A program made the position numbers and the translations under genes. A stretch of 64,000 bases of DNA from Rickettsiella endosymbiont of Miltochrista miniata (GTDB taxonomy: Bacteria > Pseudomonadota > Gammaproteobacteria > Diplorickettsiales > Diplorickettsiaceae), in NCBI RefSeq assembly GCF_964031245.1, contig NZ_OZ035017.1, positions 713,402-777,401 on the forward strand, written 5' to 3'. This document shows, piece after piece, positions 16,907 through 26,400 of this stretch. The notes below the pieces were generated by a model. The model ran no database searches. It was not told the DNA's origin and saw nothing but the letters and a program-made list of their open reading frames with translations. Position 1 is the stretch's first letter; the number at the start of each line of letters is the position of its first letter.

Positions 16907-19900
16907 ATGGCAATGGCTAAATTTCTAGATTCATTTTTAGATGGAATAGATTCCTTCCTGGCCTGGTTGAGTACCTCACTTAAGCAGACGGTGGAATCCT
17001 ATTGCGATTTAGAAACCGCCGATAGTCCTAGCGTACTTGTTGCCCATGATGGCTCACTTATTTCAGTCATCCAGATTGTAGGCGTGACGCAACTCATAGG
17101 AACGACTGAATTTCAGCGATTGCACGAAGGATTAACGCAGACCTTGCAAACCGCACTTTCACGTTCAGGTCATGCGCTGCAAGTGGTATTTCAATATGAT
17201 AGACAGGCGGTTCCCGAACTATTAAAAGAAATTTTAGAGCCAGGCAAACAAACCAGTCAACGTTTAAATTTAGATTTAAGTGATTTATTTGCAGAGCGAA
17301 CTAATTTTCTGGCGAAACATTGTGCCTCTGAAAGTGTTTATTTTGTTTGTTGGACGCGTCCTGCGAGCTTAACCACCGAACAATATCAGCGTTCAACCAA
17401 AGATAAACTAAAATTTATTCGCGAAAAAAAAATTCCTCCTTCTACATTGACACAAAATGTCATTGCGGCTATTCCTGATTTACGCGATACACACGATGCA
17501 TTTATTCGTTCGATACGCCATGATTTGGCGGATTTAAATATTGCTGCCAATTTATTAGAAGTACATGATGCTTTGCATGCGATACGTTCGGTGGCTGATC
17601 CTGCTTTTACCGATAAAAATTGGCGCGCGGCATTGCCCGGCGATAAAATTTCGTTGAAAGAATATGATCGCTCGCGCAATACCATCTCCGATGTGTTATG
17701 GCCTTCACTGGCGCGCCAAGTGCTACCACGTGATGCCGAGAATTTAGATTTAAGAACCGTGCGCTTTGGCGATAAAATTTATTCTTGTGTTTTTATTGAT
17801 CTGTTGCCGAAAGAAATAAAAACCTTTAACTCCTTACTACAACGTACTTTATCCGCAAGAATTCCATGGCGCATCTCATTTTTTATAGAAAGTGATGGTT
17901 TACGTTCTATTAAATTACGATCGGTATTGGCTTCTATCTTGAGTTTCTCATCGGCACAAAATCGCTTACTAAGTGATGCGAATAATTTATTACAATACGT
18001 CTCTATTAATACTGATGATGCCGTGGTGAGATTGCGTGTAGCGGCATGTACTTGGGCGCCCGAGGGGCAAATAGGTTTATTACGCACACGCGCAGCAGAG
18101 TTGGCGAAAGCCATCGAAGGCTGGGGTTCTTGTGATGTCTCTGAAGTTTCCGGCGATCCATTTGGCGGTCTCGCTTCAACGCTGTTAGGTATTTCAGCAG
18201 AAAGTGTTGCGACACCGACGATACTGCCTTTTTCGCAGGTCGTTTATATGTTACCGATTACGCGACCGGCATCGCCCTGGAAAACCGGTGCCCAATTATT
18301 TCGTAGTCCTGATGGTAAACCGTGGCCATTTCAACCGGGTTCTAGCGAACAGACCACCTGGATCGATCTGATTTACGCACGTCCAGGTTCAGGAAAATCG
18401 GTATTATCCAATACGTTAAATTTAGCGCTGTGTTTAGCAGGTGGTTTACAACGTTTACCCCGTATTGCGATTATTGATATTGGACCTTCAAGCAGTGGTT
18501 TAATTTCTTTATTGCGAGAGGCGTTACCGATAGCGAATCGGCATTGGGTGGCGTATCACCGTTTGCGCATGACAGCGGATTATTCGATTAATCCATTTGA
18601 TACGCAATTGGGTTGTCGTTACCCGACACCACAAGAACGTAGTTTTTTAGTTAATTTTTTAACATTATTAACCACGCCGTTAGGTGCGGTGAAACCTTAC
18701 GATGGTATTTCCGATATGGCCGGTTTGGTCATCGACGAGCTTTATAAAAATCTATCCGATGAAGGCATGCCTTATCCTTACACAGCGGGTATTGAACCTT
18801 TGGTTGATGGAATTTTAGAGGAAATGGGTTTTATTCCTGATCAGCGTACCACTTGGTGGGAAGTCACCGACGCCTTATTTATTTCTGGATTTCCACATGA
18901 AGCGATGTTGGCACAACGCTATGCCATGCCTTTGCTCGCTGATGCAGCTGCCATTTGTCGTACACCTATCATTGAAGATCTGTATGGAAAGATTACCGCG
19001 CCGACCGGCGAAAGTTTAATTAATGCATTTGCACGTATGATTTCTGGCGCCATACGCGAATATCCGATTCTATCGCGCGTGACGCGTTTTGATTTGGGCG
19101 AAGCTAGAATAGTCTCATTAGATTTAGATGAAGTCGCAAAAAGCGGTGGCGATGCTTCTGATAGACAAACCGCTGTCATGTATATGTTGGCACGTTATGT
19201 ACTTGCGCGACACTATTATTTGAGTGAAGAAAACTTAAGTGATATTGCTAGCCAATATCGTGATTATCACAAACAACGTATTGCCGAGTTGCGTGAAGAT
19301 CCTAAACGTATTGTATTTGATGAATTTCATCGTACCTCAAAAGCAAAAGCAGTTCGCGATCAAGTGATCGTGGATATGCGTGAAGGTCGAAAGTGGAATG
19401 TTCAAATTGCGTTACTCTCTCAATCCTTAGATGATTTTGATGAAGTGATGGTTGAGTTCGCTACCTCGATTTATATTATGGATGCAGGTCCTGCGCAAGC
19501 AGTGGAAAAATCCGTAGAAACCTTCGGTTTATCACCCACCGCTAAAGTTGCATTGCGCACGCGTGTGCACGGTCCACGTGAAGGCGGTGCGACCTTTCTT
19601 GCGCAATTTGCTACGAAAACAGGTATGAATACGCAATTGTTGACCTTAACCTTAGGCCCTATCGAATTATGGGCGTTTAGTACCACCGTAGAAGATGTGA
19701 GTTTACGTAACCGACTGTATCATCAACTAGGACCGGTAGAAGCGCGACGCGTATTAGCGCGCCTATTTCCAAACGGTAGTATTAAAAAACTGGTAGAAAG
19801 ACGGTTAGCCGGCATAAAAGAAGAGCATGGCGTCATTACAGAAGATTCTAGCTTAGGAATCATTGAACAAATTGCTGAGGAAATTTTAGTTAATTATCGC

Positions 19901-19936
19901 AAGGATCCAGAGTTATCGTCACAGACGGTTAGTTAA
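16907..19936 (+). CDS. icmB: IcmB/DotO, VirB4-like T4BSS ATPase
   Basis: A 1,009-residue ATPase of the VirB4/TraU class and normal IcmB length. The Walker A is RPGSGKS at residues 492-498, and the Walker B is RIVFDEFHR from residue 801. The N-terminal half is the VirB4-type domain that docks to the inner membrane complex. DotO works with DotB to power translocation. It is the last gene of the cluster; icmH and icmF, which follow in Legionella, are absent, and a REP-like repeat plus bolA come next. No damage is seen. Confidence 0.96.
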   Translation: MAMAKFLDSFLDGIDSFLAWLSTSLKQTVESYCDLETADSPSVLVAHDGSLISVIQIVGVTQLIGTTEFQRLHEGLTQTLQTALSRSGHALQVVFQYDRQAVPELLKEILEPGKQTSQRLNLDLSDLFAERTNFLAKHCASESVYFVCWTRPASLTTEQYQRSTKDKLKFIREKKIPPSTLTQNVIAAIPDLRDTHDAFIRSIRHDLADLNIAANLLEVHDALHAIRSVADPAFTDKNWRAALPGDKISLKEYDRSRNTISDVLWPSLARQVLPRDAENLDLRTVRFGDKIYSCVFIDLLPKEIKTFNSLLQRTLSARIPWRISFFIESDGLRSIKLRSVLASILSFSSAQNRLLSDANNLLQYVSINTDDAVVRLRVAACTWAPEGQIGLLRTRAAELAKAIEGWGSCDVSEVSGDPFGGLASTLLGISAESVATPTILPFSQVVYMLPITRPASPWKTGAQLFRSPDGKPWPFQPGSSEQTTWIDLIYARPGSGKSVLSNTLNLALCLAGGLQRLPRIAIIDIGPSSSGLISLLREALPIANRHWVAYHRLRMTADYSINPFDTQLGCRYPTPQERSFLVNFLTLLTTPLGAVKPYDGISDMAGLVIDELYKNLSDEGMPYPYTAGIEPLVDGILEEMGFIPDQRTTWWEVTDALFISGFPHEAMLAQRYAMPLLADAAAICRTPIIEDLYGKITAPTGESLINAFARMISGAIREYPILSRVTRFDLGEARIVSLDLDEVAKSGGDASDRQTAVMYMLARYVLARHYYLSEENLSDIASQYRDYHKQRIAELREDPKRIVFDEFHRTSKAKAVRDQVIVDMREGRKWNVQIALLSQSLDDFDEVMVEFATSIYIMDAGPAQAVEKSVETFGLSPTAKVALRTRVHGPREGGATFLAQFATKTGMNTQLLTLTLGPIELWAFSTTVEDVSLRNRLYHQLGPVEARRVLARLFPNGSIKKLVERRLAGIKEEHGVITEDSSLGIIEQIAEEILVNYRKDPELSSQTVS

Positions 19937-19975
19937 ATACGGATCGATGTTATAAGTTAGAAGCTTAATAACCAT

Positions 19976-20046
19976 CGTCATGGCGAGCGAATGGAATGAG
20001 CGTGGCCATCCATGGATTGCCACGCACCTACGGTGCTCGCAATGAC
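19976..20046. repeat. REP-like repeat downstream of icmB
   Basis: It begins CGTCATGGCGAGCGAATGG and ends GCTCGCAATGAC, with the middle containing GGCCATCCATGGATTGCC. The ends are inverses, so a hairpin can form. It lies between icmB and the convergent bolA and may end transcription from both sides. Confidence 0.8.
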
Positions 20047-20067
20047 ATAAATGGGCGTTAATAATAT

Positions 20068-20334
20068 CTATGGAATGATTTCTATTCTTAAGGCATGAAT
20101 TTCATTACCCATCGTATCTCCAAGCGCAGCATAAATAAGCCGATGGGATTCAACCAAAGGTTTATTTTTAAATAAGGGCGAGGAGACCCGTACGGCAAAA
20201 TGACCCGCGCCTTCTTCTGCATGACCTATATGTTGATCACCCTCATCAATGACTTCTAAAAATGTCGGCGCGAGTGACTGATAGAGTTTTTTCTGAATCG
20301 TAGCGGCGGTATCGAGTGCAAAATTATTTTTCAT
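20068..20334 (-). CDS. BolA/IbaG-family protein
   Basis: An 88-residue protein of the BolA family, which binds [2Fe-2S] clusters together with monothiol glutaredoxins and affects stress response and envelope traits. The signature is FAVRVSSPLFKNKPLVESHR followed by LIYAALGDTMGNEIHALRI, including the conserved His in VESHR. Its ATG overlaps the TGA of yciB (ATGA, 20331-20334), so the two are cotranscribed. The yciB-bolA pairing is common in gammaproteobacteria. Which BolA subtype this is cannot be settled by eye. Confidence 0.88.
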   Translation of the reverse strand: MKNNFALDTAATIQKKLYQSLAPTFLEVIDEGDQHIGHAEEGAGHFAVRVSSPLFKNKPLVESHRLIYAALGDTMGNEIHALRIEIIP

Positions 20335-20870
20335 GTTTTTTCATCGGATCGAATATAGCGCGCTAAATAAATAGCTTGCACGAGTATAAATATAAATGTA
20401 ATTCCCAACAGTCCAAATAACTTAAAATTTACCCAAGTATTGGTATCAAAAGTATAAGCGACCCATAAATTAATTCCACCCATTAAGGTGAAAAAGATGA
20501 TCCAATTTCTATTTAAAGATGACCACAGGTGTGCGGGTAGGACAATATTAGTTTCTAACAGATGCTGAATTAAAGGTTTTTTGCCAAAATATTGAGTCAC
20601 CAATGCGCCGCAAGCGAGCAACCAGTAAAGGGCGGTGGGTTTCCATTTTATAAATAATTCATTATGCAATAACAGCGTGCCACCCCCAAAGAAGAGGATG
20701 AGGACTAAGCTAATAAGTTGTATACTAGGTACCGTACGGTGTTTAATCCAGTAGATGATTACTTGTAGTAAACTGATAATAATAGCAGCCGCGGTTGCTA
20801 CATAGATGCCAAAAAGCTTATAAGCAATAAAAAAGACAACTATAGGCAGAAAATCGACGAGTAAGCGCAT
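20331..20870 (-). CDS. yciB: YciB/IspZ-family intracellular septation protein
   Basis: A 179-residue polytopic inner-membrane protein with about five hydrophobic segments. It begins MRLLVDFLPIVVFFIAYKLF, the conserved YciB start. Family motifs include KPTALYWLLACG, KPLIQHLL, and the conserved tail of the core INLWVAYTFDTNTWVNFKLF followed by GLLGITFIF. YciB is linked to envelope integrity and septation. It overlaps bolA by 4 bases. A complete MITE-like element (20905-21029) lies just upstream, between it and the divergent yciO. Confidence 0.92.
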   Translation of the reverse strand: MRLLVDFLPIVVFFIAYKLFGIYVATAAAIIISLLQVIIYWIKHRTVPSIQLISLVLILFFGGGTLLLHNELFIKWKPTALYWLLACGALVTQYFGKKPLIQHLLETNIVLPAHLWSSLNRNWIIFFTLMGGINLWVAYTFDTNTWVNFKLFGLLGITFIFILVQAIYLARYIRSDEKT

Positions 20871-20904
20871 TGAATGAAAGTAGTAAAGACTCGATACCCC
20901 TTAG

Positions 20905-21029
20905 TATACTCACAGTAATTGGGTTTTTGTCAAGGCGCCGCGAAAATGAGCAACCGGAGTGTATTATACATACATGAGGATTGCGAGTTGAGCGGCAACA
21001 CAGACAAAAATTCAAGTACGAAGAGTATA
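20905..21029 (+). mobile_element. Full-length 125-bp MITE-like element with TATACTC/GAGTATA ends
   Basis: It begins TATACTCACAGTAATTGGG and ends CAAGTACGAAGAGTATA; TATACTC and GAGTATA are exact inverses. It matches the element at 57169-57292 along its whole length with few differences. No transposase is encoded. The palindromic TATA ends fit an element that duplicates a TA target, as IS630/Tc1-mariner relatives do. It occupies the yciB-yciO divergent promoter region and could carry or disturb promoters. Confidence 0.8.
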
Positions 21030-21067
21030 TATAACAGTATGAGTTGTTTAGAAATAGGGTTAGTAAT

Positions 21068-21694
21068 GTGAGCCAGTTTCTCAAGATCCATCCGGAAAAT
21101 CCGCAGCTGCATTTAATACGGCAAGCGGCGAATATGTTGATGAAAGAAGGGGTTATTGTTTATCCGACGGACTCGGCTTATGCCTTAGGTTGTCAATTGG
21201 GTAATAAAAAAGGCATACAACGGATTAGACAGATACGACAGTTAAAAGACCAACATTGCTTGACTTTGCTATGTCGCGATATTTCGGAAATGGCGCTGTT
21301 TGCCCAATTAGAAAATCCTATTTTTCGTCTTATAAAAGCTAATACGCCGGGTCCTTACACCTTTTTATTACCCGTCACTTCACATGTCCCACGTTATTTA
21401 GTCAATGCTAAACGTAAAACCATCGGTATCAGAATTCCTGATAATAAAATTGTGCATGCGCTATTGGAGATGATCGATCAACCCTTAGTGAGTACTACGT
21501 TGATTTTGCCCGATTCGGATTTACCTTTGCTAGAACCTGAAGCCATCTGCGATATTTTAGGGAAGCGTATAGATTTAGTTATAGATGGAGGTTTTTGCGG
21601 CTTAGAGCCGACGACAGTCGTTGATTTATCCACCAATACACCAGAAATTATTCGTTGCGGGAAAGGGGACGTTAAACCTTTTCAATCTATTTGA
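21068..21694 (+). CDS. yciO: YciO-type Sua5/YrdC family protein
   Basis: I choose the GTG at 21068 (preceded by AGGG), giving VSQFLKIHPENPQLHLIRQA, which matches the start of the YciO branch; the ATG at 21044 would add eight poorly conserved residues. About 208 residues. Conserved features are GVIVYPTDSAYALGC, IRQIRQLKDQHCLTLLCRD, TPGPYTFLLP and TIGIRIPDN. The fold is that of threonylcarbamoyl-AMP synthase (TsaC/Sua5), but YciO proteins are a separate branch with weaker or uncertain activity. It runs directly into gltX (24 bases). Confidence 0.88.
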   Translation: MSQFLKIHPENPQLHLIRQAANMLMKEGVIVYPTDSAYALGCQLGNKKGIQRIRQIRQLKDQHCLTLLCRDISEMALFAQLENPIFRLIKANTPGPYTFLLPVTSHVPRYLVNAKRKTIGIRIPDNKIVHALLEMIDQPLVSTTLILPDSDLPLLEPEAICDILGKRIDLVIDGGFCGLEPTTVVDLSTNTPEIIRCGKGDVKPFQSI

Positions 21695-21718
21695 GTATAT
21701 AAAAAATAAAGGTTATTT

Positions 21719-23089
21719 ATGAAAGTTCGTACTCGTTTCGCACCCAGTCCTACCGGTTACTTGCATATCGGCGGTGTCAGAACAGCGCTGTATGCTTGGT
21801 TATACGCAAAAAAACAGCAAGGCCAATTTATTTTGCGTATAGAAGATACTGACACCGAACGATCGACCGCAGCAGCAACGGATGTTATTTTGCAAGGCTT
21901 AGAATGGTTAGGTTTGGATTATGACGAGGGTCCGATCTTTCAAAGTCAACGTTTAGCCCGTTACCAAGAAATCTTAGAACAATTGCTAAATGAAGGTAAG
22001 GCTTATCGTTGCTATTGTTCTAAAGAACGTTTAGCTGAATTACGCGAAAAGCAACTTGCCGAACATCAAAAACCCCGCTATGACGGTTATTGTCGGGATA
22101 GAACATCGATATTGCCCAATCAAAGTTATGTGGTGCGCTTTCGTAATCCTTTAAGCGGGGAAGTAGTTGTCGACGATCAAGTGCACGGGCTAGTTGTTTT
22201 TCAAAATAGTGAATTAGATGATCTCATTATTGCGCGTAGCGATGGTTCACCGACCTATAACTTTACCGTAGTCGTCGATGATAATGATATGCATATTACG
22301 CATGTGATCCGTGGCGATGATCATTTGAATAATACACCCAGGCAAATCAATATATTATTAGCATTAGGCGCACATTTGCCGGTATATGCGCATTTACCAA
22401 TGATCCTAGGTAGTGATGGTAAAAAGCTTTCTAAAAGAACCGGTGCGGCCAATATTTTAGAATATCGGGATCAAGGTTATTTAGCCGACGCCGTTTTAAA
22501 TTACTTGGTTAAATTAGGTTGGTCGCATGGCGATCAAGAAATTTTCTCCCGTTCAGAAATGATAGATTATTTTGACTTGACGCATTTAAATAAAGCACCG
22601 GCAGCGATTAATCCCGATAAACTCATTTGGTTAAATCAACATTATTTAAAAAGCGATGACGCAAAACAAATTGCTCAGTTATTAGCTAAAGAATTCCAAC
22701 GGTTAAATATTTACACACAAAAAGGGCCAGACTTAATTGACGTGGTACTTTTGCAGCGTGAACGAGTCAAAACATTAACTGAGATGGCCGAGAAAAGTAA
22801 TTACTTTTATTTAGCACCTAGCTTGGATAAACAAGCTATTTCAGAAGACATAGTGGGTATATTAAGAGTTTTGCAGGATCGATTGCAGATGCTAAGTGTT
22901 TGGACGGACGAATCGATACATCATGCATTAATCGAAACTGCTACTGAACTTTCTTTAAAATTGGGTAAAGTGGCTCAACCTTTACGTTATGTCATGACCG
23001 GCTCGAATGTATCACCGCCGATTAATGCGACATTACGCGTGTTAGGAAAAGCAGAAGTTTTAGCCAGGTTGAAACGTGTGCTAGATTGA
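21719..23089 (+). CDS. gltX: Glutamyl-tRNA synthetase (copy 1)
   Basis: A 456-residue class I synthetase that charges tRNA-Glu with glutamate. It starts [19 protein letters not shown] (the HIGH motif as HIGG). The RIEDTDTERS block follows, and CYCSKERLAEL holds the zinc-type cysteines. VVDDNDMHITHVIRGDDHLNN is conserved, and the KMSKS loop is KKLSKRTGA. The C-terminal anticodon-binding domain ends LGKAEVLARLKRVLD. Length is normal. A second, more diverged copy lies at 43083-44486. The yciO-gltX-tRNA-Ala layout is compact. Confidence 0.95.
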   Translation: MKVRTRFAPSPTGYLHIGGVRTALYAWLYAKKQQGQFILRIEDTDTERSTAAATDVILQGLEWLGLDYDEGPIFQSQRLARYQEILEQLLNEGKAYRCYCSKERLAELREKQLAEHQKPRYDGYCRDRTSILPNQSYVVRFRNPLSGEVVVDDQVHGLVVFQNSELDDLIIARSDGSPTYNFTVVVDDNDMHITHVIRGDDHLNNTPRQINILLALGAHLPVYAHLPMILGSDGKKLSKRTGAANILEYRDQGYLADAVLNYLVKLGWSHGDQEIFSRSEMIDYFDLTHLNKAPAAINPDKLIWLNQHYLKSDDAKQIAQLLAKEFQRLNIYTQKGPDLIDVVLLQRERVKTLTEMAEKSNYFYLAPSLDKQAISEDIVGILRVLQDRLQMLSVWTDESIHHALIETATELSLKLGKVAQPLRYVMTGSNVSPPINATLRVLGKAEVLARLKRVLD

Positions 23090-23154
23090 ACTTGTTTAGG
23101 TAGCATGCAATCCGTAGTTGACAGCATTTTGTGCTGCGGTAAAATGCTCGGCAC

Positions 23155-23230
<76 letters not shown>

Positions 23231-23474
23231 ATTAATCAATACCTCTATATCTTTCATACTTCCCCGAAAATTTCCGTGCAGGCTTTCGCCTCATGCTAAG
23301 ATTATTTAAATTTCATTTTTTTATATATATTTTTTAAATAAAATAAATTTAATTTTAAAAATATATAGTATACTTTTAATCCTAACTAGGATTATATTAG
23401 AAATTCTAAATAGAAAAATAGTTGTAAACTAAAATCAAGTTACAGGATTTATTATTAATAACAAGGAGCATTTT

Positions 23475-26400
23475 ATGAAAAATTTTAATCGTACAGCAAT
23501 ACAATTAAATTTAAATAGTATCGATGAACTTCAAAACTATTTACAAGATAATCCTCCGCGAACCTATCATGCAATCTCAAATGGAATAGTCTCTACCTTG
23601 TCATTTCCCGAGCCAGAGCCTGAGATAGCAGCACAATTGTTTAAAAAATTTTTGGTCGATTTGAAATTAAAAGACTTTAAAGGATGGAACCTTACTACGG
23701 TCAATTTTGCACAAATTGATACTGAAATTTCGATGAAAAATAATAAGTCCGATGATTTTCCTTCAGTATTTAGCCATTTAGATTTTTCCGAAGCAGATTT
23801 AGCAGGCGTACAATTAAGTCATTTAGATTTTTCTGGCTCAAATTTTACTCGAGCTAGGTTAAAATTCGCAAATTTATCAAATGTTAACTTAAATGGCACT
23901 AGTTTAGTACAAACAGATTTTTCTGGCGCAGACTTATTTAACACCTCGCTTGGTTTCGCACAAGGCAGTAAAGCGAAATTCAAAGCAGCAAATTTAATAA
24001 ATTCTAGTTTTCACTATGGAGACTTCAGCGAAGCTGATTTTACACGCGTTAATTTAACCCATAGCTTTTTCCTGAATATAAACCTCACAGGTGCGTATTT
24101 AGTACAAGCCGATCTTTCTAAGACAACTTTCATGTGGAGCGTACTTCAGCATGCTGAGTTATTTGAGGCTATTTTGACTCAAGCAGACTTAAGCAATTGT
24201 GACCTTAGCGCTGCAAATTTAGAAGGTGCTTATTTAATGCATGTTAACTTACGCAATGCTACGCTAAACCATGCTAGGTTACAGGAAGCAGTATTGATGG
24301 ATAGCGATTTACGCTATGCCAAACTCAATAACAGTAACTTAGTAGGAGCAAAGCTTGAAAACGCTAATTTATCGGGCGCCCAATTAAATACCGCAGATTG
24401 TCAAGGCAGTATATTCGCCGGTGCTAATTTAACAAAAGCAAATTTAGATGCGAGCAATTTACAACACGCTGATTTATCGAGAGCAATTTTAAAAGGCGCC
24501 TCCTTAAAGTACGCTAATTTGGCTGACGCTAACTTTAGAGGGGCTAATCTAGAGGAGGTTGATCTGGAAGGCGCCAATATAACCCGAATGAATTTACAAG
24601 GCGCTCATTTACAAGGTGTACTCCTCAATGGGGTCGACAATTTTTTTATTGTTTCTAGATTTTTTGAATGGGAGAATCTAAAAAGAGCTAATCAGGAAAA
24701 ATATCCGATTATTAGTTCTGAGTCGCAAAAAAGTCGCGGAGAAGATTTAGCCGAACGATGCTTGCCCTTACCGGCTCATAGGAGTCCTCCTTTTAATTGC
24801 GAAATTTCCTGGGAAGCTATTGAGAACTATGCTTTCAGATACCGTGATACCTGCGATGTAAAGCAAATTGTTGTGAGTAGCAGGGAGTTTCTTTGGAGTC
24901 TTAGCGAGCAGGACCCACCCATGCAATCATTATGGTTGCAGCTAGTCGATACGCTTAATATTTCTGGCCCAGCAACTGATCAAGCTAAGGTACGTAGCCT
25001 AATCCATTATGAGAAGCTAGCGCCTTTACTGTTAAAACCGATGCAAAACCTAGAGATGAATGCACGGCAATTAAGCAATGATCCCGTGCATGCGGATAGC
25101 GTTTCTATTCCTGCCGCTGATTTTTCCAGTATCGAATTACTCAACACACTTAGATCGGTAATAGATAGTGACCAAGCGAATAGACTACAATTTTCATTTA
25201 ACACGACACTTCTGAATTTAAATACGATTTCTTTTCAAGCTTTAGATCAAATCGCTCCCCACCCTCGCTATACTATAAGCTTTGATTTTCTATCCAATGA
25301 AATAAGAGCAGTGCTGGGTATAATTCAAAGTATTTCTATCTATAAATGGCCTTCAGCAACACAATTTATATTCTCCTATCACTTAAAACCAGGCTTCAGT
25401 TTTAACGAACAGCAAATGAGTTGGCTGCGTGGCATTCTCAATACGACGCAATATTCACAACTTTCGGAGCGTTATCTTGAAATTTTCAAGCCTTGCCAAA
25501 CCAGCTGCTTTAATCTCACCTTAGTGGACAGGGACGTCATACGCCACACAGTTGTCAATCTCATTAACCCATCTATTTTTGCTAAACCGATAGAAAATTT
25601 CACTCGAAATTTAACATCAATTTTGCCCAATAAGACCGTTCTTCATTTCAAAGATGGTATGAAATTGATGCTTGATGATAAAAAAAATAGGCTTGGTTAT
25701 GCTAAAAGTAATCAGTCGGTAGCAAATATTATCCAGACCTATGTTGATGCAGCACACCGTCTTAATATAACTTTGGTCATCGCTAACCATGCAACGCGTG
25801 AGCTGATCACGATAGGGTATAAGAAACAGGAAGCCATGCAGAACGATCTCGTTTATAAAAGTCATCTGTTTGCTAATGGTGATGAAAAAAACATTATGAT
25901 CAATTCAGGGACTTATAAATTAAATATTACGCAGTTCCCTTTACCCGACGTGGTTCTGACTGCGCGTCATCAAGCGGCGCATAGTATTTTAGATTTTCGA
26001 AACTTAGCTCAGCAAATTAAACAAGGCTTTAATACAACGCTACAGGTTGCAGTATCGACTGAAAGGAACGATTTGATACTTAAGCATACGATGTTAATGT
26101 CTAATCAACAAGATATCCCAGTCATTTCTATTCGCTTGCAAGATGCATTGATTGATCGTGCCTATAAAAATCTGCAGATTATTTCCAATACGGCACCTAC
26201 AAAAATAGTCGGTCGTGGTTTTAACATGCACTTGCAGCCTTTTCCTTTACAACTTAATGCGACCGATGAGGCTACTTATTTCGTAATGACTAAAAAGATA
26301 GAAGCAAATACCGCTATTTTAATACCCAGAACTATCGATCAGCATTCTTTTTTTCGTAATGGAGATGATCTGGTATTGACTAATGCATTCAGTCCGCTTT

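Noticed and set aside
23320-23474. PmrA box upstream of the pentapeptide gene
   Set aside because: Several TTAA tracts occur, but none is paired at the 11-base spacing.
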